Program-made: the position numbers and the translations under genes
Notes under the pieces: model-generated
What the model was told of the DNA's origin: nothing
The model's input: the letters and a program-made list of their open reading frames with translations, nothing else
Database searches by the model: none
Assembly: GCA_964464685.1 (NCBI GenBank)
Contig: CAYXGV010000022.1
Location: 1 to 17,465 of the forward strand
Length of the DNA stretch: 17,465 nucleotides
DNA from: JABIBU01 sp964464685
GTDB lineage: Bacteria; Patescibacteriota; Patescibacteriia; Magasanikbacterales; UBA922
Direction: 5' to 3'
Shown here: positions 6,496 to 13,701 of the stretch, in pieces
Position numbering within the stretch: position 1 is the first letter of the stretch
How the letters are laid out: the number at the start of each line of letters is the position of its first letter

Positions 6496-6551
6496 AAGTG
6501 GATTTCGTAATTTGAATGTTAAACTACTCTTTATTCCTTAATCCCATAAAT

Positions 6552-7022
6552 ATGACCAAAGACAAAAAATTATTAGTCAGCGCCATCAAAGATGGTACAG
6601 TAATTGATCATATTCAAGCCGGCCATGCTTTAAAAATTATTCGCTTACTCAATTTGGCCGATCATAACAAAATTGTGACCGTTGGTCTCAATCTGCCAAG
6701 CCAAGCAACCAAAATAAAAGACCTAATCAAAGTAGAAGGTCGAGAATTAACTGAGGAAGAAATTAATCGTATTGCTATTTTTGCCCCAAAAGGAACGATA
6801 AATATTATAAAAAATTATGAGGTAGTAAAAAAGCTTTTTGTACAAATTCCAGATACAGTGGAGTATGTTATTGTCTGTCCTAATCCAAAATGCATTACCA
6901 ATCATGAAACCATTGATAGTAAATTCCATTTAATAGAAGACAAAGGAGAAGTTACACTCAAATGTCACTACTGTGAAAAAAGTTTTTCCGAACAAGAAAT
7001 TAAAGAATATAAAAATAACTAA
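6552..7022 (+). CDS. pyrI: Aspartate carbamoyltransferase regulatory chain
   Basis: PyrI binds CTP/ATP and bridges PyrB trimers. The start MTKDKKLLVSAIKDGTVIDHI is the classic N-terminus, so ATG 6552 is chosen over the in-frame ATG at 6516, which would add 12 atypical residues. The allosteric domain is followed by a zinc domain with C109, C114, C138 and C141, the same spacing as in E. coli. The product is 156 aa. The stop codon directly abuts the pyrC ATG, indicating coupling. Confidence 0.95.
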   Translation: MTKDKKLLVSAIKDGTVIDHIQAGHALKIIRLLNLADHNKIVTVGLNLPSQATKIKDLIKVEGRELTEEEINRIAIFAPKGTINIIKNYEVVKKLFVQIPDTVEYVIVCPNPKCITNHETIDSKFHLIEDKGEVTLKCHYCEKSFSEQEIKEYKNN

Positions 7023-8168
7023 ATGAAAATTGAAACCTGGAACAACCAAACTATAGAAATTAATTTGCCTGACATTATTCAAGGCAATCTTTTGGCTCTC
7101 CCAGCTTTGATTGATCCCCATGTACATTTTCGAACTCCGGGGGCAGAACACAAAGAAGATTGGAAAACTGGATCCCAGGCTACAATTGCCGGCGGAGTCA
7201 CAACTGTCTTTGATATGCCCAACAATCGACCCTCGGCTATCGACTACGAGCAACTCAAATTAAAGAAAGATTTAATTGATAGACAACTTAATGAAATTAA
7301 CATACCGCTTAATTATTATTTATATTTAGGTGCAACAGCGGACAACTTAGACGAAATTAAAAATATTGCAAGATTATCCGCCCAAGGCGGATCCGCCTTG
7401 GGCGGAGAAGATCAAAAAATCATTGGTGTAAAAATGTTTATGGATGCAAGCACAGGAGATTTGTTGGTAGATAAATTAGAAGACCAAGAAAAAATATTCA
7501 AAATCTGCGCTGAATTAAATATACTTTTGGCTGTTCATGCTGTAACATCAGCCGAGCGAGCAATTAAACTAGCCAAAAAATACCACACCAAATTATATAT
7601 CTGTCACGTCAGTACCAAGGAAGAAATTGACTTAATTAGACAAGCTAAAAAAGAAGGATTTAATATCTACGCCGAAGTCACCCCACACCACCTGTTTTTA
7701 ACTGAAAATGACCACAAGCGCCTAGGGACACTGGGGAAAATGAACCCGCCTCTTCGTACCATCGAGGACCAAAAAGCCCTCTGGAATGCCATTTTAGACG
7801 GTACAATTGATACCATTGGCACTGACCATGCTCCCCATACTTTAGCAGAAAAAGCTACGCCAGAAGCCCAATCACCCTTTGGTGTGCCTGGAATTGAAAC
7901 CTGTCTCCCCTTACTTCTAAATGCTTACAACCAAGGTATGATTTCATTGGAAAAAATTGTAGAATTAACCAGAACAAATATTGAAAAAATATTTGATTTA
8001 GAAAAAAATAATGACTGGGTTATTATTAATCTAGATTTGGAAAAAGAAATAAAAAACGAAAACCTAAAAACCAAATGCGGTTGGTCCCCTTTTGCCGGAA
8101 TAAAATTGAAAGGTTTTCCAATTGTAACGGTATTAAAAAATAAAATATTCATAATTCATAACTCATAA
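7023..8168 (+). CDS. pyrC: Dihydroorotase, class I
   Basis: Cyclises carbamoyl-aspartate to dihydroorotate. Amidohydrolase metal ligands are visible: HVH (33-35), K137 in VKMFM as the likely carboxylated lysine, H172 (AVHAV), H195 (CHVS) and D268 in GTDHAPH. The PGIET and NPPLR blocks are also present. The length of 381 aa is slightly short. Residues 119-128 (SAQGGSALGG) are exactly the ten codons of a 30-bp perfect palindrome and sit in a loop before the K137 strand. The last residues (FIIHNS) and the stop codon lie in a TTCATAA tandem repeat, so the C-terminus has probably been altered. Confidence 0.95.
   Translation: MKIETWNNQTIEINLPDIIQGNLLALPALIDPHVHFRTPGAEHKEDWKTGSQATIAGGVTTVFDMPNNRPSAIDYEQLKLKKDLIDRQLNEINIPLNYYLYLGATADNLDEIKNIARLSAQGGSALGGEDQKIIGVKMFMDASTGDLLVDKLEDQEKIFKICAELNILLAVHAVTSAERAIKLAKKYHTKLYICHVSTKEEIDLIRQAKKEGFNIYAEVTPHHLFLTENDHKRLGTLGKMNPPLRTIEDQKALWNAILDGTIDTIGTDHAPHTLAEKATPEAQSPFGVPGIETCLPLLLNAYNQGMISLEKIVELTRTNIEKIFDLEKNNDWVIINLDLEKEIKNENLKTKCGWSPFAGIKLKGFPIVTVLKNKIFIIHNS
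7377..7406 (+). repeat. 30-bp perfect palindrome read in frame inside pyrC
   Basis: Left half TCCGCCCAAGGCGGA, right half its exact complement, centred on GGATCC. It spans ten whole codons of pyrC (residues 119-128) and resembles the intergenic palindrome at 6463-6495. Confidence 0.95.
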
Positions 8169-8180
8169 TTCATAACTCAT
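8148..8180 (+). repeat. Short tandem repeat over the pyrC stop codon
   Basis: Units of TTCATAA / TTCATAACTCATAA are repeated about 2.3 times, covering the last codons and stop of pyrC and ending 5 nt before the next ATG. Confidence 0.8.
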
Positions 8181-8185
8181 ATATT

Positions 8186-9151
8186 ATGCGACATCTCATC
8201 TCACTCAAAGAACAATCGAAAGAAGACATCCTCACCATGCTCGACATGGCACAAAAAATTAAAGCCAAAAGAAATGTTGGAGAATTAACAAATTATTTAC
8301 CAAATCAAACATTAATAATGCTTTTTGAAAAAGGATCTACTAGAACTAGACTATCTTTTGAGGCTGGCATGACTGAACTCGGTGGACATGCAATTTTTCT
8401 TGATAAAAAAACCACTCAATTTGCTCTGACTGATTTTGGTCATGAGGCAAAAGCGGTAATGCGCTTTGGTCAAATACTAATGTTTCGTGCCAAATATGCC
8501 AAGGATGTAATTACTGCGGCCGAACAAAATGAAATTCCAGTTATTGATGCCTGTTCTGAAAAATATCACCCAGCCCAAGCCTTGAGTGATATATTAACTA
8601 TGGCAGAATATTCAAATGGAATTGCCAATGTTAAAAAAATTACATGGCTTGGTATTGAAAACAACGTTTCTAATACTTTAATGCTTGCCTGTGCTAAATT
8701 AGGCATAAAAATTTATATCGTCGCGCCAGAAGCAGATCCGGATAGTGTAGACGAAGAGCTAAATAAACAAGCTGAAGAGACTGGTAATGTTGTACGTACA
8801 CTGGATTTAGAAGAAGCTTTGAAAGATACTGATTACGTGCACACTGATACTTGGATGAACATGGAATTCTTCGCTGATGGTGCCGTAAAGGAAGATAAAC
8901 GTGATGAATACGAAAGAAGAAAAGAAACCTTTATGCCCTACCAACTAAATACTGGGATAATAGAAAAATATTGTCCAAATGCAAAAATAATGCACTGCAT
9001 GCCATGCCATCTGGGCTATGAAATCACCAAAGATGCTGTTGAACATAATAATTCAGTCATCTTTGACCAAGCAGAAAACCGCATGCACATGCAAAAAGCT
9101 ATAATCATGTGGCTACTCGGTCACAATGTCATCCCGAGCGAAACGAAATGA
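8186..9151 (+). CDS. Ornithine carbamoyltransferase-like enzyme in the pyr operon
   Basis: A 321-aa transcarbamoylase of the OTCase rather than ATCase type. STRTR (51-55), R101, HPAQ (128-131), N160, D221 and HCMP (270-273, with C271 as in the OTCase HCLP motif) are in order, followed by FDQAENRMHMQKA. Two positions differ from canonical OTCase: the ornithine-binding D-x-x-x-SMG motif reads D-TWM-NME (N225, E227), and HP(T/C)Q is HPAQ. The amino-acid substrate is therefore uncertain. It lies between pyrC and pyrD, 17 nt after pyrC. The last residues (VIPSETK) come from a GTCATCCCGAGCG repeat and lie beyond the normal family end. Possible roles are citrulline phosphorolysis supplying carbamoyl phosphate, arginine metabolism or an uncharacterised acceptor. 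carAB is not in the window. Confidence 0.85.
   Translation: MRHLISLKEQSKEDILTMLDMAQKIKAKRNVGELTNYLPNQTLIMLFEKGSTRTRLSFEAGMTELGGHAIFLDKKTTQFALTDFGHEAKAVMRFGQILMFRAKYAKDVITAAEQNEIPVIDACSEKYHPAQALSDILTMAEYSNGIANVKKITWLGIENNVSNTLMLACAKLGIKIYIVAPEADPDSVDEELNKQAEETGNVVRTLDLEEALKDTDYVHTDTWMNMEFFADGAVKEDKRDEYERRKETFMPYQLNTGIIEKYCPNAKIMHCMPCHLGYEITKDAVEHNNSVIFDQAENRMHMQKAIIMWLLGHNVIPSETK
9128..9151 (+). repeat. GTCATCCCGAGCG repeat forming the 3' end of the OTCase-like gene
   Basis: GTCATCCCGAGCG followed by AAACGAAATGA is a partial copy of the family represented at 10453-10488. It supplies the final codons and TGA of the OTCase-like gene, 7 nt before pyrD. Confidence 0.75.
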
Positions 9152-9158
9152 AAAAAAT

Positions 9159-10067
9159 ATGTTACAAACAAACTTCCTACAAAAAAAATTTAATAATCCT
9201 ATAGTACTTGCATCGGGTATCTTAGGTTTGACCGCTGCCAGCCTGAATAATGCTGTAAAAAATGGCTGTGGTGGTGTAACTGTAAAATCTGTTTCAAAAG
9301 ATACCAGACCTGGCCATCCAAATCCGACAATGACTGGAACCAAAAATTATTTTATCAATGCGGTTGGACTATCTAACCCAAGCGTAGCAGAAGGTATAAA
9401 AGAATTTAAAAAATTCAAAGAAATGACAGACACACCTTTGATTGGGAGCATCTTTGCTGGCACACCGGATGAATTTGCCGAAGTAACTGAAATAATTTGC
9501 CAGTCCCCAATTGATTTTTTGGAAGTAAATGTTTCTTGTCCAAATGTTAGTAAAGAATTTGGAACACCTTTTGCCTATGACATTAAAGCGGTTGAAGTAA
9601 TTACAAGAAAAGTGAAAGAAAAATCTACTGTACCCGTTATAATAAAACTAACCCCTCAAGCTTGGAACGTAGCTGAAATTGCCAAAGCTGCCGAATCAGC
9701 TGGAGCAGATGCAATTTGTGCTGGAAACACCATTTCTGGAATGGCCATAGACATTAGAGCCCGAAAGCCAATTCTACACAACAAACAAGGTGGAGTTTCT
9801 GGGCCAGCTCTTTTTCCTGTAGCCTTAAAAGCTGTATACGATATTTACAAAACTGTAAAAATTCCAATCATCGGTACTGGTGGAATTACTAGAGGAGAAG
9901 ATGCTATTGCTATGATCATGGCTGGAGCAACACTACTCGGTGTTGGATCGGCAGTTTATTATCGCGGACAAGATGCATTTGCTAAGATTGCTAAGGAGAT
10001 GGAGGAATTTATGAGAGAAGAAGGGATTGAGAGTTTAGAAGAAATCAGAGGGGTTGCACATTTATAA
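9159..10067 (+). CDS. pyrD: Dihydroorotate dehydrogenase, class 1B catalytic subunit
   Basis: FMN enzyme oxidising dihydroorotate to orotate. C127 in NVSCPNV is the catalytic base, as expected for soluble class 1 enzymes. NAVGLSNP (67-74), VIIKLTP, GNTISGMA and GTGGI (FMN phosphate) are present. The partner pyrK next door marks it as the NAD-linked 1B type. The frame opens at ATG 9126, but those 11 codons lie in the repeat at the end of the previous gene and spell an atypical basic stretch. ATG 9159 (MLQTNFLQKKFNNPIVLASG) fits the family and gives 302 aa. Confidence 0.96.
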   Translation: MLQTNFLQKKFNNPIVLASGILGLTAASLNNAVKNGCGGVTVKSVSKDTRPGHPNPTMTGTKNYFINAVGLSNPSVAEGIKEFKKFKEMTDTPLIGSIFAGTPDEFAEVTEIICQSPIDFLEVNVSCPNVSKEFGTPFAYDIKAVEVITRKVKEKSTVPVIIKLTPQAWNVAEIAKAAESAGADAICAGNTISGMAIDIRARKPILHNKQGGVSGPALFPVALKAVYDIYKTVKIPIIGTGGITRGEDAIAMIMAGATLLGVGSAVYYRGQDAFAKIAKEMEEFMREEGIESLEEIRGVAHL

Positions 10068-10113
10068 AAAATATACCCATTATCAAATAATTTCAAATTG
10101 AAAATTGTAAATT

Positions 10114-10962
10114 ATGACACTATTAAAAATCTCAAAAATAATAAACGAGGCTGAAGATATTAAAACCTTTTATTTTAACCACACCCTCAACAGTCTGCCT
10201 GGTCAATTTGTAATGCTCTGGATACCAGAACACGACCAAAAGCCATTTTCCATTGCTTACGATGACGGTGAAACTTTTGGTTTAACAATTTTTAAACGTG
10301 GTCCAGCCACAACAAAAATTTTTGACATGCAAATCGGTGATAAAGTTGGAATCGAAGGTCCTTATGGTACTAACTTTTCTATAAAACCAAACACACATTA
10401 TATCATGGTAGCAGGAGGATATGGTGCAGCGCCACTTGGATTTCTCTCGTCTGTCATCCCGAGCGAGCGTAGCGAGTCGAGGGATCCCTTTCCTATTGAT
10501 TTTTTACTTGGTGCAAGAACTGCTGATTTATTATTATTTGAAGAAAAATTAAAGCAAATACCAAATTTAAATTTACATATTGCAACCGATGATGGAAGTA
10601 AAGGACACAAAGGGTACGTTACTGATATTTTGGAAGGCTTACTTGAAAAAAGGGATTCCTCCATTTCGCCCGCCGAATTTGCGGGCTCCGGTCGGAATGA
10701 AAATGTGCTCGTCGTCACTTGCGGTCCCGAACTCATGGAAAAAAAAGTTTTGGATATTTGCAATGAGCGTAATATAGATTGTGAAATTAGCATTGAGCGT
10801 TACATGAAATGCGGAGTTGGTGTTTGTGGTCAATGTGCTGTAGATGATCTCGGAATTTGTATGTGCAAACAGGGTCCAGTGGTAAAACGCGAACTTGCAA
10901 ATAAAATAACCGAATTTGGTGTTTATCACAGAGACAAGTCAGGAAAAATTGTTTACTTTTAA
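10114..10962 (+). CDS. pyrK: Dihydroorotate dehydrogenase electron-transfer subunit
   Basis: Passes electrons from PyrD to NAD+ through FAD and [2Fe-2S]. The FAD motif KPFSI (43-47), GPYG (82-85) and the nucleotide motif GGYGAAPL (101-108) are followed by the FeS cysteines C233, C238, C241 and C251. At 282 aa it is longer than usual (about 250-260). The excess is explained by two in-frame repeat insertions: residues ~114-125 (VIPSERSESRDP) and ~180-196 (RDSSISPAEFAGSGRNE). Both fall in loops between a helix and the next strand of the NAD domain, so the fold should survive. Confidence 0.94.
   Translation: MTLLKISKIINEAEDIKTFYFNHTLNSLPGQFVMLWIPEHDQKPFSIAYDDGETFGLTIFKRGPATTKIFDMQIGDKVGIEGPYGTNFSIKPNTHYIMVAGGYGAAPLGFLSSVIPSERSESRDPFPIDFLLGARTADLLLFEEKLKQIPNLNLHIATDDGSKGHKGYVTDILEGLLEKRDSSISPAEFAGSGRNENVLVVTCGPELMEKKVLDICNERNIDCEISIERYMKCGVGVCGQCAVDDLGICMCKQGPVVKRELANKITEFGVYHRDKSGKIVYF
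10453..10488 (+). repeat. In-frame repeat insertion 1 in pyrK
   Basis: A 36-nt unit beginning GTCATCCCGAGCGAGCG and ending GAGGGATCCC, read as about 12 codons. It has the same start as the repeat at 9128. It is related in opposite orientation to 10652-10700. Confidence 0.85.
10652..10700 (-). repeat. In-frame repeat insertion 2 in pyrK (opposite orientation)
   Basis: On the minus strand it begins TCATTCCGACCGGAGC and ends GGAGGAATCCC, so it shares both edges with insertion 1. It contains a GCCCGC/GCGGGC hairpin (10668-10673 / 10681-10686). The two pyrK insertions can pair with each other in the mRNA. Confidence 0.8.
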
Positions 10963-10968
10963 AATATA

Positions 10969-11045
10969 TACGGATTACGGATAATCCTGATTTACAGATA
11001 CCAACATCCGTAACATCCGTTAATCAGGATTATCCGTAATCCGTA
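10969..11045. repeat. 24-bp perfect-arm inverted repeat between pyrK and pyrE
   Basis: Arms 10969-10992 and 11022-11045 are exact complements (TACGGATTACGGATAATCC...), with a 29-nt loop that itself contains extra ACATCCGT units. There is no T-run, so it is an intra-operon hairpin, possibly an mRNA stability or processing element. Confidence 0.9.
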
Positions 11046-11054
11046 AATAAATAT

Positions 11055-11648
11055 ATGAAAGATTTAATACTCAAACTCCACGAAATCAACGCTATAAAAT
11101 TTGGTGAATTTACACTCAAAAGCGGAATTCTATCCCCAATTTATATTGATCTACGTGTGACAGTCTCATATCCAGAAGTACTCCAAATGGTAGCAGATGC
11201 GATGTGGGACAAATTAGAAAATACCAAATTTGATATTATTTGTGGTGTGCCCTACACCGCTCTGCCAATTGCTACAGTAATGTCTGTTAATCATAGCATA
11301 CCAATGGTTATGCGTCGAAAAGAAATCAAAGAATACGGTACCAAAAAAGCCATCGAAGGAAATTTTCAAACCGGACAAATTTGTTTAGTTGTAGAAGATT
11401 TGGTTACTAGTGGATCAAGTGTTTTTGAAACAATCGAACCACTTGAACACGAAGGATTAAAAATAACTGACATCGTAGTCCTAGTAGATCGCGAACAAGG
11501 TGGTAAAAAACATATTGAAGATAAAGGATACAGCCTACACTCTGTCTTAACGATTTCACAAGTCCTAGAAACTCTAAAGCGAGAAGGCAAACTAAATGAT
11601 GATATGGTGACCAAAGTAAAAGAGTTTATTAAATTAAACCAGGTTTAA
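11055..11648 (+). CDS. pyrE: Orotate phosphoribosyltransferase, eukaryotic-UMPS-like
   Basis: Adds PRPP-derived ribose phosphate to orotate. The PRPP-binding motif VVEDLVTSGSS is at 112-122. The sequence shows stretches characteristic, from memory, of the OPRT half of animal UMP synthase: KFGEFTLKSG (15-24), SPIYIDLR (27-34), CGVPYTALPIATV (63-75), RRKE.K.YGTKK and VDREQGGK (144-151). This is a freestanding 197-aa enzyme. It is followed 39 nt later by a PyrF of the same affinity, the same order as in the fused eukaryotic protein. Confidence 0.95.
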   Translation: MKDLILKLHEINAIKFGEFTLKSGILSPIYIDLRVTVSYPEVLQMVADAMWDKLENTKFDIICGVPYTALPIATVMSVNHSIPMVMRRKEIKEYGTKKAIEGNFQTGQICLVVEDLVTSGSSVFETIEPLEHEGLKITDIVVLVDREQGGKKHIEDKGYSLHSVLTISQVLETLKREGKLNDDMVTKVKEFIKLNQV

Positions 11649-11687
11649 TTTTTTCCTTATTACTTTATCCTTAATCCTTACAAAAAT

Positions 11688-12452
11688 ATGCAGACCTACT
11701 TAGAACGTGCCGAACTCTGTTCAAATCCAACCGCCCATCAACTACTAAAATTAATGGAAAATAAACAAACCAATTTGGCAATTGCTGCTGACGTAATTTC
11801 AAAACAAGAATTAATAAAAATTGCTGATGAACTTGGCCCAGAAATTTGTGTTCTAAAAACTCACATTGATATTATTGAAGACTTTGATGATGATCTAATT
11901 AATCAATTACAAAGATTATCTGAAAAACATAATTTTTTACTTTTTGAAGATAGAAAGTTCGCCGATATTGGAAATACTGTAAAACATCAATATAAAAATG
12001 GTATATATCACATTGCCGACTGGGCTGATATTACTAACGCCCACACAGTTCCAGGTCCAGGGATTATTGAAGGTCTAAAAGAAATTGGACTTCGAAAAGG
12101 CCGGGGGTTATTATTACTTGCCGAAATGAGTCCAAAAGGAAACCTAGCAACAGGTAGCTACACTGAGGCAAGTCTGAAAATGGCGGAGGAACACAAAGAT
12201 TTTGTGATTGGTTTTATCACAATGAAAAAATTACTTGATGATCCTTGTTTTATAAATATGACCCCAGGTGTAAAATTGACAGAAGGCGGAGATGAATTAG
12301 GACAGCAATACAACACACCAGAGCGGGTTATAAAACAACAAGGCAGTGATATAATAATTGTCGGCCGAGGAATTTATGAAGCAGATAATCCACTCACCGA
12401 AGCAAAAAAATACCGCCAAGCCGGCTGGCAAGCATATCAAGATAGATTATAA
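11688..12452 (+). CDS. pyrF: Orotidine 5'-phosphate decarboxylase, eukaryotic-UMPS-like
   Basis: Decarboxylates OMP to UMP. Catalytic residues are K57-T-H and D61 (LKTHIDI) and the D88-x-K90-x-x-D93 triad in FEDRKFADIGNT. The phosphate site is formed by GQQYNTPERV (205-214) and GRGI (226-229). ALGP-like, AEMS, ATG.YT and MAEEH blocks follow the UMPS-type decarboxylase rather than the shorter E. coli PyrF type. The protein is 254 aa, starts MQTYLERAELCSNP and is the last gene before the operon terminator. Confidence 0.96.
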   Translation: MQTYLERAELCSNPTAHQLLKLMENKQTNLAIAADVISKQELIKIADELGPEICVLKTHIDIIEDFDDDLINQLQRLSEKHNFLLFEDRKFADIGNTVKHQYKNGIYHIADWADITNAHTVPGPGIIEGLKEIGLRKGRGLLLLAEMSPKGNLATGSYTEASLKMAEEHKDFVIGFITMKKLLDDPCFINMTPGVKLTEGGDELGQQYNTPERVIKQQGSDIIIVGRGIYEADNPLTEAKKYRQAGWQAYQDRL

Positions 12453-12470
12453 AAAATAATAACATATTTT

Positions 12471-12492
12471 AAAACCCCCAGTTGGGGGTTTT
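12471..12492 (+). terminator. Terminator of the pyr operon
   Basis: AAAACCCCC (12471-12479), AGTT loop and GGGGGTTTT (12484-12492), 18 nt after the pyrF stop. Confidence 0.85.
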
Positions 12493-12493
12493 G

Positions 12494-12528
12494 TTATGTG
12501 TTGTGTGTTATGTGTTATGTGTTATGTG
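12494..12528. repeat. Five-unit TTATGTG tandem repeat
   Basis: Five 7-bp units (the second is TTGTGTG), ending exactly at the stop codon of the convergent minus-strand gene. It is similar in composition to the arms of the repeat at 764-836. Confidence 0.85.
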
Positions 12529-13206
12529 TCAATGTGGCAACTCATTAATCATCCTTTTAAAATCCTGAGCATCTTGTTTACTAATTATAGCATTTTTTTT
12601 CCAATCTTCTTGTACCTTTCTTTTCATACTTTTTCTAATCGGCCGATTGAAAGAACCACCAGTTCTTAATTTTTGGGCATGAGAATGAACTAAATCTAAA
12701 AAATATTCTCTATCTTTAGCACTCAAATTTTTATAAGTTTCTGGATTTTTTATCACCATTCGACGCAATTTCAGCCTCATACCACGAACACCACTCATTC
12801 GTTTTAACTTTCCAGCCGAAAAACCAACTTTTTTTACCACTTGACCAGGCTTACTCAATTCTCCCCCATCCATTTTTTCTTTATCAATCCTAGCTTTTAC
12901 CATACGACGAATATTATTATACCTAAGTGTATCTCTTTGTTCATCACTTAATTGTTCTCTTGATAAAAATTCATCAACCACAGCTGGATGACTATAAGAT
13001 ACACTGGCTTGTAGGCCATACCCATCAGGATGAGTAATTGAGGTACTCACTTTTCCATTTTCATTTTGAGCTCGACTGATTGAAGTTCTAGCACTTTTCA
13101 AAGAATCTCTTTCTATACTAGAAATAGGCAGACTAGAAGATAAACCATTTTTTTTAAAACTTCCTTGGGGAAATATTGGTAAATTTTTTAATGGTCCAAT
13201 TGGCAT
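12529..13206 (-). CDS. Basic hypothetical protein downstream of miaA
   Basis: A 225-aa, Arg/Lys/Ser-rich soluble protein with no recognised domain. The N-terminal ~60 residues are Ser/Pro-rich and probably flexible. Residues ~90-225 are helical and strongly basic (RRMVKARIDKEK, RGMRLKLRRMVIK, RKSMKRKVQEDWKK), which suggests nucleic-acid or ribosome contact, but this is only composition-based. Its ATG lies 3 nt after the miaA stop, so it is the third gene of the miaB-miaA unit. It resembles lineage-restricted conserved hypotheticals in style. It could be structural rather than enzymatic, since no catalytic motif is visible. Confidence 0.65.
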   Translation of the reverse strand: MPIGPLKNLPIFPQGSFKKNGLSSSLPISSIERDSLKSARTSISRAQNENGKVSTSITHPDGYGLQASVSYSHPAVVDEFLSREQLSDEQRDTLRYNNIRRMVKARIDKEKMDGGELSKPGQVVKKVGFSAGKLKRMSGVRGMRLKLRRMVIKNPETYKNLSAKDREYFLDLVHSHAQKLRTGGSFNRPIRKSMKRKVQEDWKKNAIISKQDAQDFKRMINELPH

Positions 13207-13209
13207 AAT

Positions 13210-13687
13210 TTATTTATTCAAAAAATCGTTGACTAATTTTTCGGCTTCTTTGTATTCATGACACCACTTAATTCTTGGATCTCGCTTAAACCATGTTATC
13301 TGACGCTTGGCATAACGTCTTGTGTCTCTTTTTAAAAGTTCAATCGCCTTTTCCAAATTATACTCCCCTGCCAAATAACCCTTAAACTGCCGATAACCAA
13401 TTCCACTCATACTGGATAAACTCCAATCATATTTTTGTTTTAAAAGATTTTTTACTTCTTCCAAAAGCCCCAATTTCATCATANNNNNNNNNNNNNNNNN
13501 NNNNNNNNNNNNNNNNNNNNNNNNNNNNNNNNNNNNNNNNNNNNNNNNNNNNNNNNNNNNNNNNNNNNNNNNNNNNNNNNNNNCCATTAAATTTTTTGGC
13601 CAATTTCAAACCCCAGTCAGTTTTGCCACTAGCCGTTGACCCTAAAATTACAATAAGTTTTGGTAATATTTTTGTTTCTGTTCTCAT
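13210..13687 (-). CDS. miaA: tRNA dimethylallyltransferase (MiaA), interrupted by an assembly gap
   Basis: Prenylates A37 of UNN-reading tRNAs, providing the substrate for MiaB, its upstream neighbour. The N-terminal fragment (13584-13687) has the P-loop GSTASGKT at residues 16-23. The C-terminal fragment (13210-13483) carries the MMKLGLLEEVKNLL, SSMSGIGYRQF, AIELLKRDTRRYAKRQITWF and RDPRIKW blocks of the family end. Between them are 100 Ns, and the two halves read in different frames across the Ns. With about 34 + 90 residues visible of a usual ~300, roughly 500 nt are missing, so the frame shift is an assembly effect, not a mutation. The start is ATG at 13687-13685; the in-frame TTG at 13693 is less likely. 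Confidence 0.9.
13484..13583. other. Scaffold gap of 100 Ns
   Basis: Exactly 100 unknown bases, the conventional placeholder for a gap of unknown length. Comparison with the usual MiaA length implies the true gap is several times longer. Confidence 0.98.
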
Positions 13688-13701
13688 ATACAAATAAATA
13701 C

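Noticed and set aside
6516..6551. Earlier ATG for pyrI
   Set aside because: PyrI proteins start at the MTKDKKL-like segment, and zinc cysteines numbered from ATG 6552 match the E. coli positions exactly.
9126..9158. Earlier ATG for pyrD giving a basic N-terminal extension
   Set aside because: These codons are an out-of-frame reading of the repeat that ends the previous gene. PyrD families start near MLQTNFL.
10398..10793. Minus-strand ORF of 131 codons opposite pyrK
   Set aside because: It lies wholly within a well-supported pyrK, with no promoter or recognisable domain. It is a shadow reading partly produced by the palindromic insertions.
12494..12528. TTATGTG repeats as a CRISPR-like array
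   Set aside because: Units are 7 bp and directly adjacent, with no spacers. It is a simple tandem repeat.
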